A stretch of 64,000 nt of DNA from Candidatus Hydrogenedentota bacterium (GTDB taxonomy: Bacteria > Hydrogenedentota > Hydrogenedentia > Hydrogenedentales > JAGMZX01), in NCBI GenBank assembly GCA_029556545.1, contig JAKQEQ010000193.1, positions 203,262-267,261 of the forward strand, read 5' to 3'. Below, piece after piece: positions 31,460 to 42,400 of this stretch. A program made the position numbers and the translations under genes. Position 1 is the first letter of the stretch. Every line of letters begins with the position of its first letter. The notes under the pieces were generated by a model, which was not told where the DNA came from, did not search any database, and worked only from the letters and a program-made list of their open reading frames with translations.

Positions 31460-34384
31460 ATGATCGGTGGACAAACGCGTGCGCGCGGCATGTGGCGGGC
31501 CTGCCTCCTGCTGGTACTGCTTGGCATGGCGGCGACGGCATGGGGGCAACGTACTGTATCCATACCGGACAATCTCGAGTTCGGCGGTCCTGGTGAGGAA
31601 TTGGCGGTTCCCATACTCATCAGCGACGCCACGGGGATCGTGAGCTACCGGGTCCAGGTGACGTTTCCGGCGGCGCAGCTCGTGTTTTCCCGCGCCGAGA
31701 ACGGCCCGATTGTGGCCGGTTGGGGTGCGCCCTTCAGCAATCCCGGGGCCGGTTCAGTGGTGGTGGTCAACGCGGGCGCGTTTCCCTTGACCGGCAGCGG
31801 CGAATTCGTCCGCCTTATATTCACGGTGCAACCGGGGGCGACGAGCGGCGTGCTGGCTTTCGGCCCCTTGACTGAAATCAACGACGGGGCCGTCGCGATT
31901 ACCCCTCAAGAGGGCAGTTTCCAGGAAGAAGAGGGCATATTCGTTCTGGACTCGGTCACCCCCAACGCGGCGAATTTCGCTGTGGCCACGGAAGTGTTGC
32001 TCCAGGGCGACTTTGACGTTTCCTACAACACCGGATCGCTCGGTGTGTACTTCACGGTGCAGTTGAATGTGCCAAACCTCGCCGCGGATACGCCAGGACA
32101 AGTCGTGACCGTCGGAGCGAATCAGATTCGCGCCATGACGCCTGTGCGCGACGCGCCGGGGAATTTCAACGTGTACGTGTCCGCCATGCGCGGCGCTGAG
32201 CCAATTTCGTCCGATTTGCTGCCGTTCGCGCTTATCGCGAGCGAAGGCGAGGGCGAAGGCGAGGGCGAGGGTGAAGGTGAAGGCGAAGGCGAAGGTGAAG
32301 GTGAGGGTGAAGGTGAAGGTGAAGGCGAAGGTGAAGGTGAAGGCGAAGGCGAAGGCGAAGGCGAAGGCGAGGGTGAAGGCGAAGGTGAAGGCGAAGGTGA
32401 AGGTGAAGGTGAAGGCGAAGGCGAAGGCGAAGGTGAAGGTGAACCTCCCACAAGGCCCGGAGTTCAAATCGATTTCGGGGGCGGTTCACCGCAGGCGGTG
32501 CCTACGACCCGAAACCTGGCATGCAATATTACGACGCCCACCGTGGTCGCCCCTGGTCTTACGGCGCAATACGAGTACACTTGGACCAGCCGGCTCGGCG
32601 GTCCGGCTGGGTCGATTGTGCGCACCGTCGTGCATGGACCGACGACGGCTCTGAGCGATACGCTGGCGGCGGCGGAGACCAACAAGGGCGAGACGTGGCG
32701 GTGTTCAGTCCGCGCGTTTGACGGTACGCGATACTCGGCTGCGGCAAACACGGCGAGCGTGTTGATTGTGAACACCGCGCCGGGCATCTTCGAGGTGACG
32801 CTGCCGACGCATGTCTCGACGCGCGACAACGTGGTGGCGCGGGTGACGAGTCCCGCCATAGACGCGGACGCCGATGCGGTGGTTTATCGTTACGAGTGGT
32901 TCATCCGGCAGGAAGGCGACGTGGCGTTCAGCCCGTTCAGTCTCGTGCTCGACACCGCGTTAAGCAGTCGTATCTTCGCGACGCTGACTACGCCGGGCGA
33001 CGTGTTCTATTGTCGGGTGACGGCGACCGACGGGGAAGTGGACGGTCCGACGGTGCAGACGGGCGAGTGCGAAGTAGTCTGCGCGCCGCCCGTGCCAGTC
33101 AACGTGCAGGCGACGGACGGGACGTTCATTACGAAGGTAGTGGTCACGTGGGACGTATCCGGTGCGACGGACACGTACTGGGTCTATCGCAGCGACGTGA
33201 ACGATTCCGCCGCCGCGACCCTGCTCGGCACCACCGACGCCACGACGTTCCAGGACGAAACGGCGCAGGCGCCGCAACAAATCACGCGTGTGGCCGCGGG
33301 CTGCCCGACAAAGCTCGTAACGGAAACCAAGTTCTTCCCTTATTACTACTGGGTCAGAGCGTCGAACAATTGCGGCACGAGCGCCTTCAGCGCGCCTGAC
33401 CAGGGCTTTGTCGGCGAGGACCGCGTCCTCGAGGACAGCCGGATCGCGGAGAAGGTGATCCCGCCTGAACTGTCGCCGTATGACAGCGAGCGCCGCGCGG
33501 CGCACCCGGATTCGATCCTCGGCATTCGGCTGCGTCACGCCGCGGGCATCGAGCCGTTGAGCGTGTGGGGCACCGTCGTTACGGCCTCGGGCTACGTGTC
33601 CTACGATGCGGACATCATCGAGGTGATCCCGGGCGACATGCGCGACATCTGGGTGGTGCATCAGCCGGCCGAGCCGTGGCTGCCCTACGATATCCTCTCG
33701 TTCACGGTGAGCGGCTCGACTCCAGGGGGCGAGCAACTCGAACACGTCACCTACGAGTGGCGCGTGGCCTCCGATCATGACGCGGTTCCCCTGAAAGACG
33801 CCGCGGCGTACCCGGTCCGACAGCCGGATTACGCGGATTTCGATGCGAGCGGGCTGGACCTCGCGGCGGAATCGAACGCGGACGTTGCCCTGAGCGAATT
33901 GGTCGGCGGCATCTACTACAGCGTACCCGAGGCCGTCACACCCGTGTATCGCATCGAGATGCCCGCCCCGAGCGCGCTCCCGCAGCGAGTATGGCTGCCG
34001 CTGGCCCCGGGCGTGGCGCCCGGTGCCGTGACGGTCTATTACTACTACCATGACACGAGCGCGGATGCTGGTTGGTATCCGGCGGCGAATGTGGACGGCT
34101 GGCTTGTGCCGGACAGCTATCTCCAGCTTGAACTGGACGGCGTCCGTTATCTCGGGGTGCTGGCAAAGCATCCGGGCGTTGTGCAGGCCGGGCTGACAGT
34201 GGCCCCGACGCGGAAACTCGGCGCCGTTGCGATCACATCCGGCGGGGTCGCGGCGGGGAACGCCCTGGTGTTGGCGCTGACGGCCGCGCTCGTGCTGTTG
34301 GGTTATGGAACGCGCGCCTTTCAAGGCAGATTGCGCGGCGCGCGTGTTGGAGCGATGCGGACGACGATGGACAAGAACGGATAA
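31460..34384 (+). CDS. Secreted cohesin-like / IPT / FN3 GE-linker protein with C-terminal membrane anchor
   Basis: This 974-residue protein has a signal peptide (ACLLLVLLGMAATAWG). Its modules are: a cohesin-type domain (about 25-165; VPILISDATGIVSYRVQVTFPAAQLVFSRAE, SGEFVRLIFTV); an IPT/TIG-like segment (about 165-258; LDSVTPNAANF); a GE linker (262-328); two Ig/PKD-like repeats; an FN3 domain (PPVPVNVQATDG through YYWVRASNNCGTSAFS); and a beta-rich C-terminal region. It ends with one hydrophobic span (ALVLALTAALVLLGY) followed by basic residues. AAGGAG lies eight bases before the ATG. It is the first gene of the five-gene cluster. The cohesin-like fold matches a similar domain, plus a dockerin-like one, in the last gene, suggesting that the two ends of the operon encode interacting surface proteins. 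Confidence 0.75.
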   Translation: MIGGQTRARGMWRACLLLVLLGMAATAWGQRTVSIPDNLEFGGPGEELAVPILISDATGIVSYRVQVTFPAAQLVFSRAENGPIVAGWGAPFSNPGAGSVVVVNAGAFPLTGSGEFVRLIFTVQPGATSGVLAFGPLTEINDGAVAITPQEGSFQEEEGIFVLDSVTPNAANFAVATEVLLQGDFDVSYNTGSLGVYFTVQLNVPNLAADTPGQVVTVGANQIRAMTPVRDAPGNFNVYVSAMRGAEPISSDLLPFALIASEGEGEGEGEGEGEGEGEGEGEGEGEGEGEGEGEGEGEGEGEGEGEGEGEGEGEGEGEGEGEGEGEGEPPTRPGVQIDFGGGSPQAVPTTRNLACNITTPTVVAPGLTAQYEYTWTSRLGGPAGSIVRTVVHGPTTALSDTLAAAETNKGETWRCSVRAFDGTRYSAAANTASVLIVNTAPGIFEVTLPTHVSTRDNVVARVTSPAIDADADAVVYRYEWFIRQEGDVAFSPFSLVLDTALSSRIFATLTTPGDVFYCRVTATDGEVDGPTVQTGECEVVCAPPVPVNVQATDGTFITKVVVTWDVSGATDTYWVYRSDVNDSAAATLLGTTDATTFQDETAQAPQQITRVAAGCPTKLVTETKFFPYYYWVRASNNCGTSAFSAPDQGFVGEDRVLEDSRIAEKVIPPELSPYDSERRAAHPDSILGIRLRHAAGIEPLSVWGTVVTASGYVSYDADIIEVIPGDMRDIWVVHQPAEPWLPYDILSFTVSGSTPGGEQLEHVTYEWRVASDHDAVPLKDAAAYPVRQPDYADFDASGLDLAAESNADVALSELVGGIYYSVPEAVTPVYRIEMPAPSALPQRVWLPLAPGVAPGAVTVYYYYHDTSADAGWYPAANVDGWLVPDSYLQLELDGVRYLGVLAKHPGVVQAGLTVAPTRKLGAVAITSGGVAAGNALVLALTAALVLLGYGTRAFQGRLRGARVGAMRTTMDKNG
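32242..32443 (+). repeat. GE-coding hexanucleotide repeat (about 33 units)
   Basis: A run of GGYGAR units encodes the Gly-Glu linker between the IPT-like and Ig-like modules. The order of synonymous units differs from that in the other linkers, so each array seems to have expanded locally. Confidence 0.95.
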
Positions 34385-34420
34385 ACGCGGGGCTTCTCCG
34401 TGGCTCTCCGCCGGCGGGGG

Positions 34421-34449
34421 GCCACAGACAGCCGAGGGCGGCTGTACCA
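34421..34449 (+). repeat. Hairpin of a dispersed intergenic repeat before the second gene
   Basis: The stem ACAGCCG / CGGCTGT with loop AGGG (34428-34445) lies in the 102-base gap. The surrounding text (GCCACAGACAGCCGAGGGCG) matches an intergenic repeat that recurs in PVC-type genomes. A relationship to the TTCA-loop hairpins at 36353 and 57661 is possible. Confidence 0.5.
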
Positions 34450-34486
34450 CGAAATGTGGACAAGGCCCGTGTTCTTGGGAGAACAG

Positions 34487-36316
34487 ATGATGTGTCATGA
34501 CGCAAGACGTTACGCAGTCCCGGCGGTTCTCGCGATCTTAACGCTGTGGGCCGGCGCCGCTACGGCGCAGTGGGTGACGCAGACCATCCCGCTCGAACCG
34601 GGATGGAACGCCGTGTTTCTCGAGGTGGACCCCGAGCCGAGCGCGACCACGACGGTCGTGGGCGCGCTGCCGGTTGAGAGCATCTGGGCCTGGAACGGAC
34701 GCTACTCGACGGTGCAGTACGTGCAGGACCCGGAGACACTGGTGCCAGAGCAGCCTGACTGGCTCAAGTGGTTTCCGGCGACGAGTCCGCACGCCTTCCT
34801 GATCGACCTGCACATCCTCGTGGGCGGGCGGCCCTACCTCGTCAAACTCGGCGGGAGCAACACCGCCGAGTGGAAGGTGAAAGGCATGCCGGTCATACGG
34901 CCGGCCCGGTGGCTTTCGGACTCGTTCAACCTGACGGGCTTCGGCTTGGCCGGGGACAACACCATCACCCTGAGCGAGTATTTCGCGCCCTCGACGGCCC
35001 AGTCCGCGCTGAATGTGCATGTGCTGGCGCCGTCCGGCCGCTGGATCCTGGTGGCGCAGCCGTCGCAGGAGGTACTCCGACGCGGACGGGCGTACTGGGT
35101 GTACAACACGGGCGTCTCGACTTACGGCGGTCTCTTGAGCGTGAAAGTGGAGGACAACGCCCTGTCCTACGGGCGGGCGGTTCCGGAACGCAAAGTGACG
35201 CTGCAAAACGCCCGCAGCCAGCCCGTGACTGCCACGTTTTCGATTTTGCCCTCCGAGACGCCGCCGACCGGCGACGACGTGCCGTTGCTCGCCGGGGGAG
35301 TGGCGCTTTCCTATTTCCGAATGGACCTTGCCTCCGAGAAGGTGGAATGGGTTCCGCTCGAGGGCCCGACCCAGTTCACGGTGCCGGCGAAGGGCGAATT
35401 GACGGTTCGGTTGGCGGTTCGCCGCGCCGACATGGCGGCTTACGAGCCGCCGTCGCCGGAGGCCGCGTTCCTGTATCAGAGCATCCTCGAGATTACGGAC
35501 GGAGTCGGGACGCGATGCCAGGTTCCGGTCAGCGCGCAGGGTGTGACGGGCCGAACGTATGTGGCGCGGAATCCCAAGCGAGCGGACGATCTCGAGTTGC
35601 TGTTTGCGGACGCGAATGCCGGTCTATGGCAGGGCTACGCGGCGATCAACAAGGTCAGTGAGCCCTATGGCGCGGATCCCTCGCTGCCGATGCCGACCGG
35701 CATGGACTTCGAGTTTCCTCTTATCGTCCACGTGAACAATGAAGGGCACGCTCGGCTGTTGCAGCAGGTCGCGGTGCTCTGGAAGGACGGCACGCGTGTC
35801 CCCGACGCCGAAGACCCCGAGTTCACCGTACTGGCGGAACCGGGGCATTTCGTGTTGGTGACCGACGAATCGTTGCTGAGCCAATACAAAGGTTCGGCGC
35901 TTCGCGATGGGCAGCAGGTGGGCCGGCGCATCAGCAGCGCGGCCTTCAGCCACAAGGACCCGGCGGACCTGACGGGCGCGTTCGGGGAATCGCTCGCGTG
36001 CGAGTTGACGATTCCGTACAATGACCCGCTGAACCCATTCAAGCACCGCTACCATCCGGATCACAAGATGCAGCGCCCATTTGCCACCATCGCGGCAGAC
36101 GGTTCGGCTTCGGAATGGTTCACCGTGCGGCGCGTGATCACGCTCGAATTCAGCGAAGAAGACCCGGAAGGATTCGCCCCGGCGGGCTGGGGAGACTCGG
36201 TGACGGGCGGCATCTATCGAGAATCGCTGATTGGCGTCCATAAGGAGGTTATCCACGTGCAGGGCGTGTTCCGCCTGAACCGGATCATGCACGAGGGAAG
36301 GTTGAACGATGAATAA
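34487..36316 (+). CDS. Secreted PGWN-module protein, second gene of the giant-protein operon
   Basis: This 609-residue protein has a signal peptide (AVPAVLAILTLWAGAATA). Directly after it comes IPLEPGWNAVFLEVDPEP, IWAWNGRYS and, further on, RGRAYWVYNTG. These mark a 'PGWN' beta-module that also occurs inside the RHS protein two genes downstream (LFPGWNLLGMPVDAAD, FRWDAVTSRYR, PAGAVFWLKVT). Later regions are beta-rich and resemble no family I recognise; one segment (FEFPLIVHVNNEGHARLLQQVAVLWKDG) is repeated in style by similar proteins of this phylum. The ATG at 34487 has GGGAG six bases upstream. It may be a structural part of the extracellular complex. Confidence 0.65.
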   Translation: MMCHDARRYAVPAVLAILTLWAGAATAQWVTQTIPLEPGWNAVFLEVDPEPSATTTVVGALPVESIWAWNGRYSTVQYVQDPETLVPEQPDWLKWFPATSPHAFLIDLHILVGGRPYLVKLGGSNTAEWKVKGMPVIRPARWLSDSFNLTGFGLAGDNTITLSEYFAPSTAQSALNVHVLAPSGRWILVAQPSQEVLRRGRAYWVYNTGVSTYGGLLSVKVEDNALSYGRAVPERKVTLQNARSQPVTATFSILPSETPPTGDDVPLLAGGVALSYFRMDLASEKVEWVPLEGPTQFTVPAKGELTVRLAVRRADMAAYEPPSPEAAFLYQSILEITDGVGTRCQVPVSAQGVTGRTYVARNPKRADDLELLFADANAGLWQGYAAINKVSEPYGADPSLPMPTGMDFEFPLIVHVNNEGHARLLQQVAVLWKDGTRVPDAEDPEFTVLAEPGHFVLVTDESLLSQYKGSALRDGQQVGRRISSAAFSHKDPADLTGAFGESLACELTIPYNDPLNPFKHRYHPDHKMQRPFATIAADGSASEWFTVRRVITLEFSEEDPEGFAPAGWGDSVTGGIYRESLIGVHKEVIHVQGVFRLNRIMHEGRLNDE

Positions 36317-36352
36317 GCAAACTGCATCCATGGGCCGCGGGAAGGTCGAAGT

Positions 36353-36368
36353 ACAGCCTTCAGGCTGT
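36353..36368 (+). repeat. Hairpin repeat ACAGCC-TTCA-GGCTGT in the leader of the giant gene
   Basis: A perfect six-base-pair stem with a TTCA loop. The core GCCTTCAGGCTG (12 bases) occurs again at 57663-57674 before the last gene of the operon. This is a dispersed repeat seen between genes in related genomes. Confidence 0.65.
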
Positions 36369-36441
36369 CTTAGTGGGCACGCTGAAGCGAGTGCCGGGAA
36401 CACGCCCGTATCGACGACGGGGCACCGCACCGCAATGACTT

Positions 36442-36454
36442 GGAGGACCCCTCC
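36442..36454 (+). promoter_or_regulatory. Shine-Dalgarno of the giant gene buried in a hairpin
   Basis: GGAGG-ACC-CCTCC is a perfect five-base-pair hairpin whose 5' arm is the ribosome binding site, nine bases before the ATG at 36456. Translation of the giant protein may depend on melting of this hairpin or on ribosomes arriving from the gene upstream, which ends at 36316. The site also decides the start: the in-frame ATGs at 36309 and 36435 lack it. Confidence 0.55.
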
Positions 36455-36455
36455 G

Positions 36456-39400
36456 ATGAGGCGAGAAGACCGTCAAACGCTGTGGCGCGGCCGCCTGCGC
36501 CTGTGCGCGTCCGGGCTGGGCGTATTGCTTATCGGAACGTGCTGTCTGATGCTGGCGGCGCGTCCGATTGCGGCGGAGTCGCCGGCGGAATTGAGCCGGG
36601 TGCAGGTCCGTCCCGGAGAAGAGACCGCGAGCCCGTCCCTTTGGGAAGTGGATCGGTTGCGCCGCATCTTGAAGGCGGCGCCACGCACTTGTGTCTTCGA
36701 GGATAGCCTGACCAGCGCGGCAAATTGGGAATTCACGGGGCTCTGGCATCACCAAATCGACAGTGCGTGCGCCACAGCCGCGCCGGGCTATAATTCCGAG
36801 CCGGGCGCGATTGTCTTCAATGATGAAGCGACGTGTACTTACGAGACGGGGACGCGCGTCTTCGGTTACGCCACAATGAAGGTGGAAAAGCTGATTCCGG
36901 GCGATGCGCTGGCGGCGGTGCTCGTTTTCCATGACAGTCTGGAACTCGAACGGGCGTTTGACGCGGCGTTTGTCGAGATTTCCGCGGACGGCGGGCCGTG
37001 GACGCCGACGAGTTTCGTGCGCAAGGTCAGCGATACCGCGTGGGGCGAGGAAATCGTCGATATTTCCGAGTACATCAATCCTTCCGCGCCCAAGTCGATT
37101 CGGGTGCGGTTCGGCTTCGACACGTTTGATTCGCAATGGAACGATTACACAGGCTGGTACGTCGACGACGTGAAAATCTGCACGACCACCGTTCCGGAAG
37201 GGTTCAGCGGCGTCTACATCAACAACGTCTCGATCCAGGAGCGCAATTTCGCGAGTCCGGTGGCTACCTTCTCCGTGACAGTCGACCCGCCCGCGACCAG
37301 TCCCTTTGGTTTGCGTTACAAGACGGTGGACGGCACCGCGACGCTGGCGGACAGCGACTATGAGGAGACCATCGGCACGCTGACCTTCGCCGTCGGTGAC
37401 ACGCAGAAGGAGATCCAGGTCACCATCATCGGCGATCCGTATCCAGAGGGGGATGAGACGTTCATGGTGGAATTGAGCGACCTTGCGGGCGGCGGCGGCA
37501 AGGTGGTCATCGGGTCGCCCGTGGGTACGTGCACCCTCATCGACGACGATTTTCCGACCACGGTTTTCATTGAAGAGTTCGACACGGCCGCTCGCTGGGA
37601 CATGACCGGCAACTGGCATCTGAGCCCGGATAATCACTGTCTTGCCGAAGACGCGTATCGGCCCCCGTCAGCGGTCCATTTCGGCATCGAGGCGCGGCTC
37701 CTGCCGCCGCCTCCGCCCCCGGTCTTCAGTCTGGTCGAGGACGGCGGTTTCGAGGCCGGAACGCCGAGTGCGGTGTGGACCGAAAGCTCGACAAATCACG
37801 GCACGCCGCTCTGTAATACGACGACCTGCCCCATCACAGGGGATACGGGGCCGCGCACCGGTGATTGGTGGGTGTGGTTTGGGAGATCGGTTCCCTCGAC
37901 GGACGAGGCGAGCGCGATCGAGCAGAGTTTCATTATCCCGAGTTTCGGGACAGCGGAACTCAAGTTTTACGTGAAGATGTTCAGCGACACGACGCCGGGC
38001 AGTCTGGGTGTGTATCTTGATGCGTCCAAGCTCTTCGAGATCACCGAAGCGGACGCCGCCGGATACACGACGTATCAGGAAGTGATAATAGACGTGTCGG
38101 CGTTCGCGGACGACTTGGCGCACACGCTACGTTTCGAGGGATTCACCGAGAAGAACGGGGTAACCACGTTCTTCGTGGACGACGTCAGCCTGATCGCGGG
38201 CGGTGGGAGTGAAGGGGAAGGCGAAGGCGAGGGCGAACCCTACATTCAATCATACTGCGCGTACCTGCCGAATTCGTCGGGTTATCTTGAACTGATCGAG
38301 GACGTGCATCTTGCGCCGGCGGTGGACATTCGGTTTACTTGGTTCGACTATGTGGCGATGGAGCCCGTGAATGACCGGTACTTCGTCGAAATCTCCGACG
38401 ATGGCGGCGCGACGTGGACAAGCATCTTCAGCAGTACCGAGGCCAAGCCGGATTGGAGCGAAAGTTCCGCGGACATCTCGGCCTACAGCGGGCGCGCTGT
38501 GCGGTTCCGCTTTGGGTTCGAGGCAAACGGCAGTGTTGAAGACCTGGGGTGGATCATCGACCAAGTCCACATCGACTCCGTATTGCTCCCCGCTGACTAT
38601 AGCAATGTCTCGATCCTGCCCGCGCAGGCGGAGGAAGGCGGCGGACCGAACGACGAACTATCTCTTGCCGAGGTACGTGTATTCGCGCCGTTGCTCGCGG
38701 CCAGTACCTTCGACTTGCTAGATACCGACGACGATGATGCACTCTCTCGCGCGGAACTTGAGGCCGCGTCAGCCGAAGGAACGGCCGTGGCCGTCGCGCT
38801 GTTGGAGGCTTTTGATACGCTGGATATGGGTGACCGCGATATCACGTTTACGATAACGCTGGACCCGCCCAACACGCGCGAGATCAGCCTCCGGTACTTC
38901 ACTTCCGACTTGGCGCCGCCGGATTTGTACACCGCGCTGGCCGGCGCGGATTACGGCGCGACGGACGCGCGCGTGCGCATTCCGGCTAACACGAGCAGCG
39001 CCACCGTCTCCGTGCCGCTCGTCGGCGACCCCTATGCGGAGAAAGACGAACGGTTCCGCATTTCCATCGAGGCCGTTACCGTCAACGCCATCGTCAGCGG
39101 CGGCAGCGCGCTGGGTACGGTGCTCAACGATGACACCATCAGTCTCATCACGATAAATGACATCAGCGTGCTCGAGGACAACGGCGGCGAATTGGACGCC
39201 GAGGGCAAGTTCAGCGCGCGGTTCCGCGTGGATGTGACGCCGCCAAGCAATCAGCCGGTCACGTTGAAGTACCGCACGGTCGAGGGCACGGCGCTTCGCA
39301 GCATCGACTACCTGCACGCGGAGGGCGCCATCGAGATAGCGGCGGGAGAGGACCGGGCCTTCATTCTTGTCCAAATCAAGGACGACCAGTTTCCCGAGGA

Positions 39401-42400
39401 GGACGAGACGTTCTTTCTTGAGCTGTGCGAACCTTCGATTAACGCCACATTCGGCACGGACGGGGGCGGTCAGCCGCTGGCTACGCTCCGGGGAATGGCG
39501 ACAATACTGAACGACGATGACTACGAGATCATTTGGTCCGACGGTTTCGAATTTGTCTCGACGCTTTGGACGCTGAATGGGAATTGGCACATCCAGGACA
39601 GCAGCCAATGCCTGCTGCCGACGCCGGGCTATATCAGTCCCACGAAGGCCTTGGTGTATAACGTGGAGGCGGAATGCGACTACGACGTGGGCGTCATTCC
39701 GTTCGCGGACCTGAACGTGGACCTGCCCATCCCGGCGACGGCGCTCGATCCGCGTTTGATGTGGTCCCAGTTCGTCGATCTGCAGGATGCGATCATCTTT
39801 GGTCTTGTAGTTCGCGAATACAGCGGGGGCGCGCCGGTGCCGGGTCAGTATGCCGAATTCATACTGAGCCACCCGGAAGGGGAGGAGATCGGCGCCTGGC
39901 ATGAGGAATACATATCGCTGACGAGCTTCATCGGTAAGACGATCCGCATTTCCTTTGCCCTGAATACCTTCGGCGTGGGTGCGAACCCCGAACCGCCCGA
40001 GACTGTCGCCAGCCGCGGCTGGTACCTGGATGACGTCTCGCTGCGTTACATCGACGCCGCGGGCGTGTCGGTGCTGAGCATAGAGGACGTGAGCCAGCCC
40101 GAGGGGAACATCGGCGCCACGAACGCCGTTGTCCGCGTTAATTTCTCGCCCGCGCCCGCCGATGTTGCGCATCTCCACTATACGACGCTGGACGGAACTG
40201 CCACGGCCGGCGAGGACTACGTGGGCGCCGACGGCGTGCGGGTGGACGTACCCGCGGGCGCGCGGAGTGCGACTATCGAAATCCCCGTTCTTGGCGACTT
40301 TGATGTCGAGCCTACGGAAACGTTTGAGGTAATTGTTTCCGATCCCTCGGATAATCTGTTTGCGCTGTCGAATCGAGGCACGGTTACCATCACAAACGAC
40401 GACTTTCCACAGGGCACGATCTTCGGGACGACTGGCGCGTCCGCGCCCGCGAATCTGGTCCAGGCGAATATTACAAACCCGCTTGACGCCACGACCGTGG
40501 CCACGTACGACAGCGTGTATTTCTCGGCAGGCGATTTTGCCGGTTATGACTTCAATTCGTTCTTCGCGTGGTCGCCCGGAGACAACCACCTGTACGAACT
40601 CAACACGTCGACCGGCAACCGGCGCACCTTTGCCGTGATGACGCCGTTTGGCGGCGGCCACATGTGGGCGGGCCTTGCCTGGCATTTGCAAGAGGGGCGT
40701 TTCTACGCGCTCAGCAGCAATGATGTGGATTCCGCCTCGCTGTACTCGATCGGCCAAGGCGAGCTCCAGATTGTGGGTGCCAACGACACCTTCTACTTCC
40801 CGATGGACGCGCTGTATCGGAAGTCGCGCACACAGGCGATCTATCTGGCGTCGGAGCTTGCGGGAATTCAGGACATCGACGCGCTCTACCTGAGCGTCAA
40901 GCAACTGCCGGGCAGCGCACTCGAAAACTGGACTATTCGTCTGAAGCAGACGACGGCTACGCAATTCACGTCCGGACAGCCGTTCGATAACAGTGGTTGG
41001 ACCACCGTCTATCAGAACGATGAACTGGTGCAGCAGTATGGGTGGGTGAAGTTCAGTTTCAGCGCGCCATACACCTACACGGCGGGGAACAACCTCGTCG
41101 TCGAGTTCTCGTACTGCAACGCGAACCAGTCCCATGACGGCTATGTCGATTGGCAAAGCACCTCCACGCCGCGGACGGCGTTCATGGAGTCCAATCTTGG
41201 CGAGAGTTGCGCGGTGGACAATCCGCTGAATTGGACCAACGTGCCGTATACGCGCAACGGCGTGCCGACGATCAAGCTGGGCGCGCTCATCCAGACGAAG
41301 ACAGGGGATTTGCCGCCCACGGTGGCGCGGCCCATCGGGCTTGCGATCCACCCGACGACGGGCGCCATCTACACCGTGAGCCGTCCGACCGGCACAGGAA
41401 CCGAAGCCGTGATCGCGCAAATCCGCAAGGATGGCACGACGGTGAGCGCGCCGGTGTCGCTCGGTTTTGATCTGAGCGCGGGCGACCTCGATTTCGACGA
41501 CGCAACGGCGAAGCTGTATCTTGCCGCGCACACCAACGTAACGGGCACGCAGGAAACGAGCCTGTTCCAGGTGGACATTGGCGCTTCGTTTGGCGCCGCC
41601 GCGCGCATCGGCCGCATCGGTGCGGGCGCGGCCATGCCGGCGATGGGCATCACGGCGCTGCCGTCGCCCCCGGGCCAAGGCGCGCTATTCGACGTTGGCG
41701 TACGCACCCTTCCCGGGCTGCGCATCGAGGGCGACCAGGCGGCGACCGCTTTGAGCGTGCCGGGCTTTAACGCGGAACTCATGGCGGCGGCTTCCGGCGT
41801 GGGCGACGTGAACAACGACGGCTATGAGGACTACGCGGTCACCTTCCCGGCCATGACGGCGAAGCGGCCCAATGGCGACATGGTCACGGGCGCGGGCGAG
41901 ACATTCCTGATCTACGGCACGTCGGCGGACGGCCTGCCGCCAGCGCTTCGTGACGGCGTGCTCTCGATAGGGGAGTTCCACCCCAGCATCGGGGTGCGTT
42001 TCCCAGGCGTGACGGCGGACGAGGCCAGCGGCTTTGCCGTGTCGGGCGTCGGCGACGTGAACGGCGACGGGTTCGACGACTTCGTGGTTGGCGCGCCGTT
42101 CCGGGACGATCCGAGTCGGACGGACCAGGGCTTTGCTTATCTGGTCTACGGTTCGAGTCTCTTGAGCGACATTTTCGATCTCGGTTCCGGCGTTCGCGCC
42201 GAAGTTGTGGCGCTGACCGGCGCGGACCGCAGCAATTGGACGGGATTTAGCGTGCGCGGCGCAGGCGACGTGAACGGCGACGGGTTCGCGGACTTCCTGG
42301 TCGGCGCGCCGGCCTCCGAGCACCCGAGCGGCTCGACCAAGGGCGAGGGCAGGGCGTATCTGGTGTTCGGCGGCGTGAGTCCGCTGGGCGACCTTACCGG

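Noticed and set aside
32242-32443. A short-unit array that could be mistaken for a CRISPR or VNTR locus
   Set aside because: The units are six bases with no spacers and no cas genes. It encodes a Gly-Glu linker.
38769-41678. Long minus-strand frames opposite the giant protein (also 42705-44288, 45603-47177, 48234-50354)
   Set aside because: Same codon-bias shadow; no signal peptides, domains or ribosome sites.
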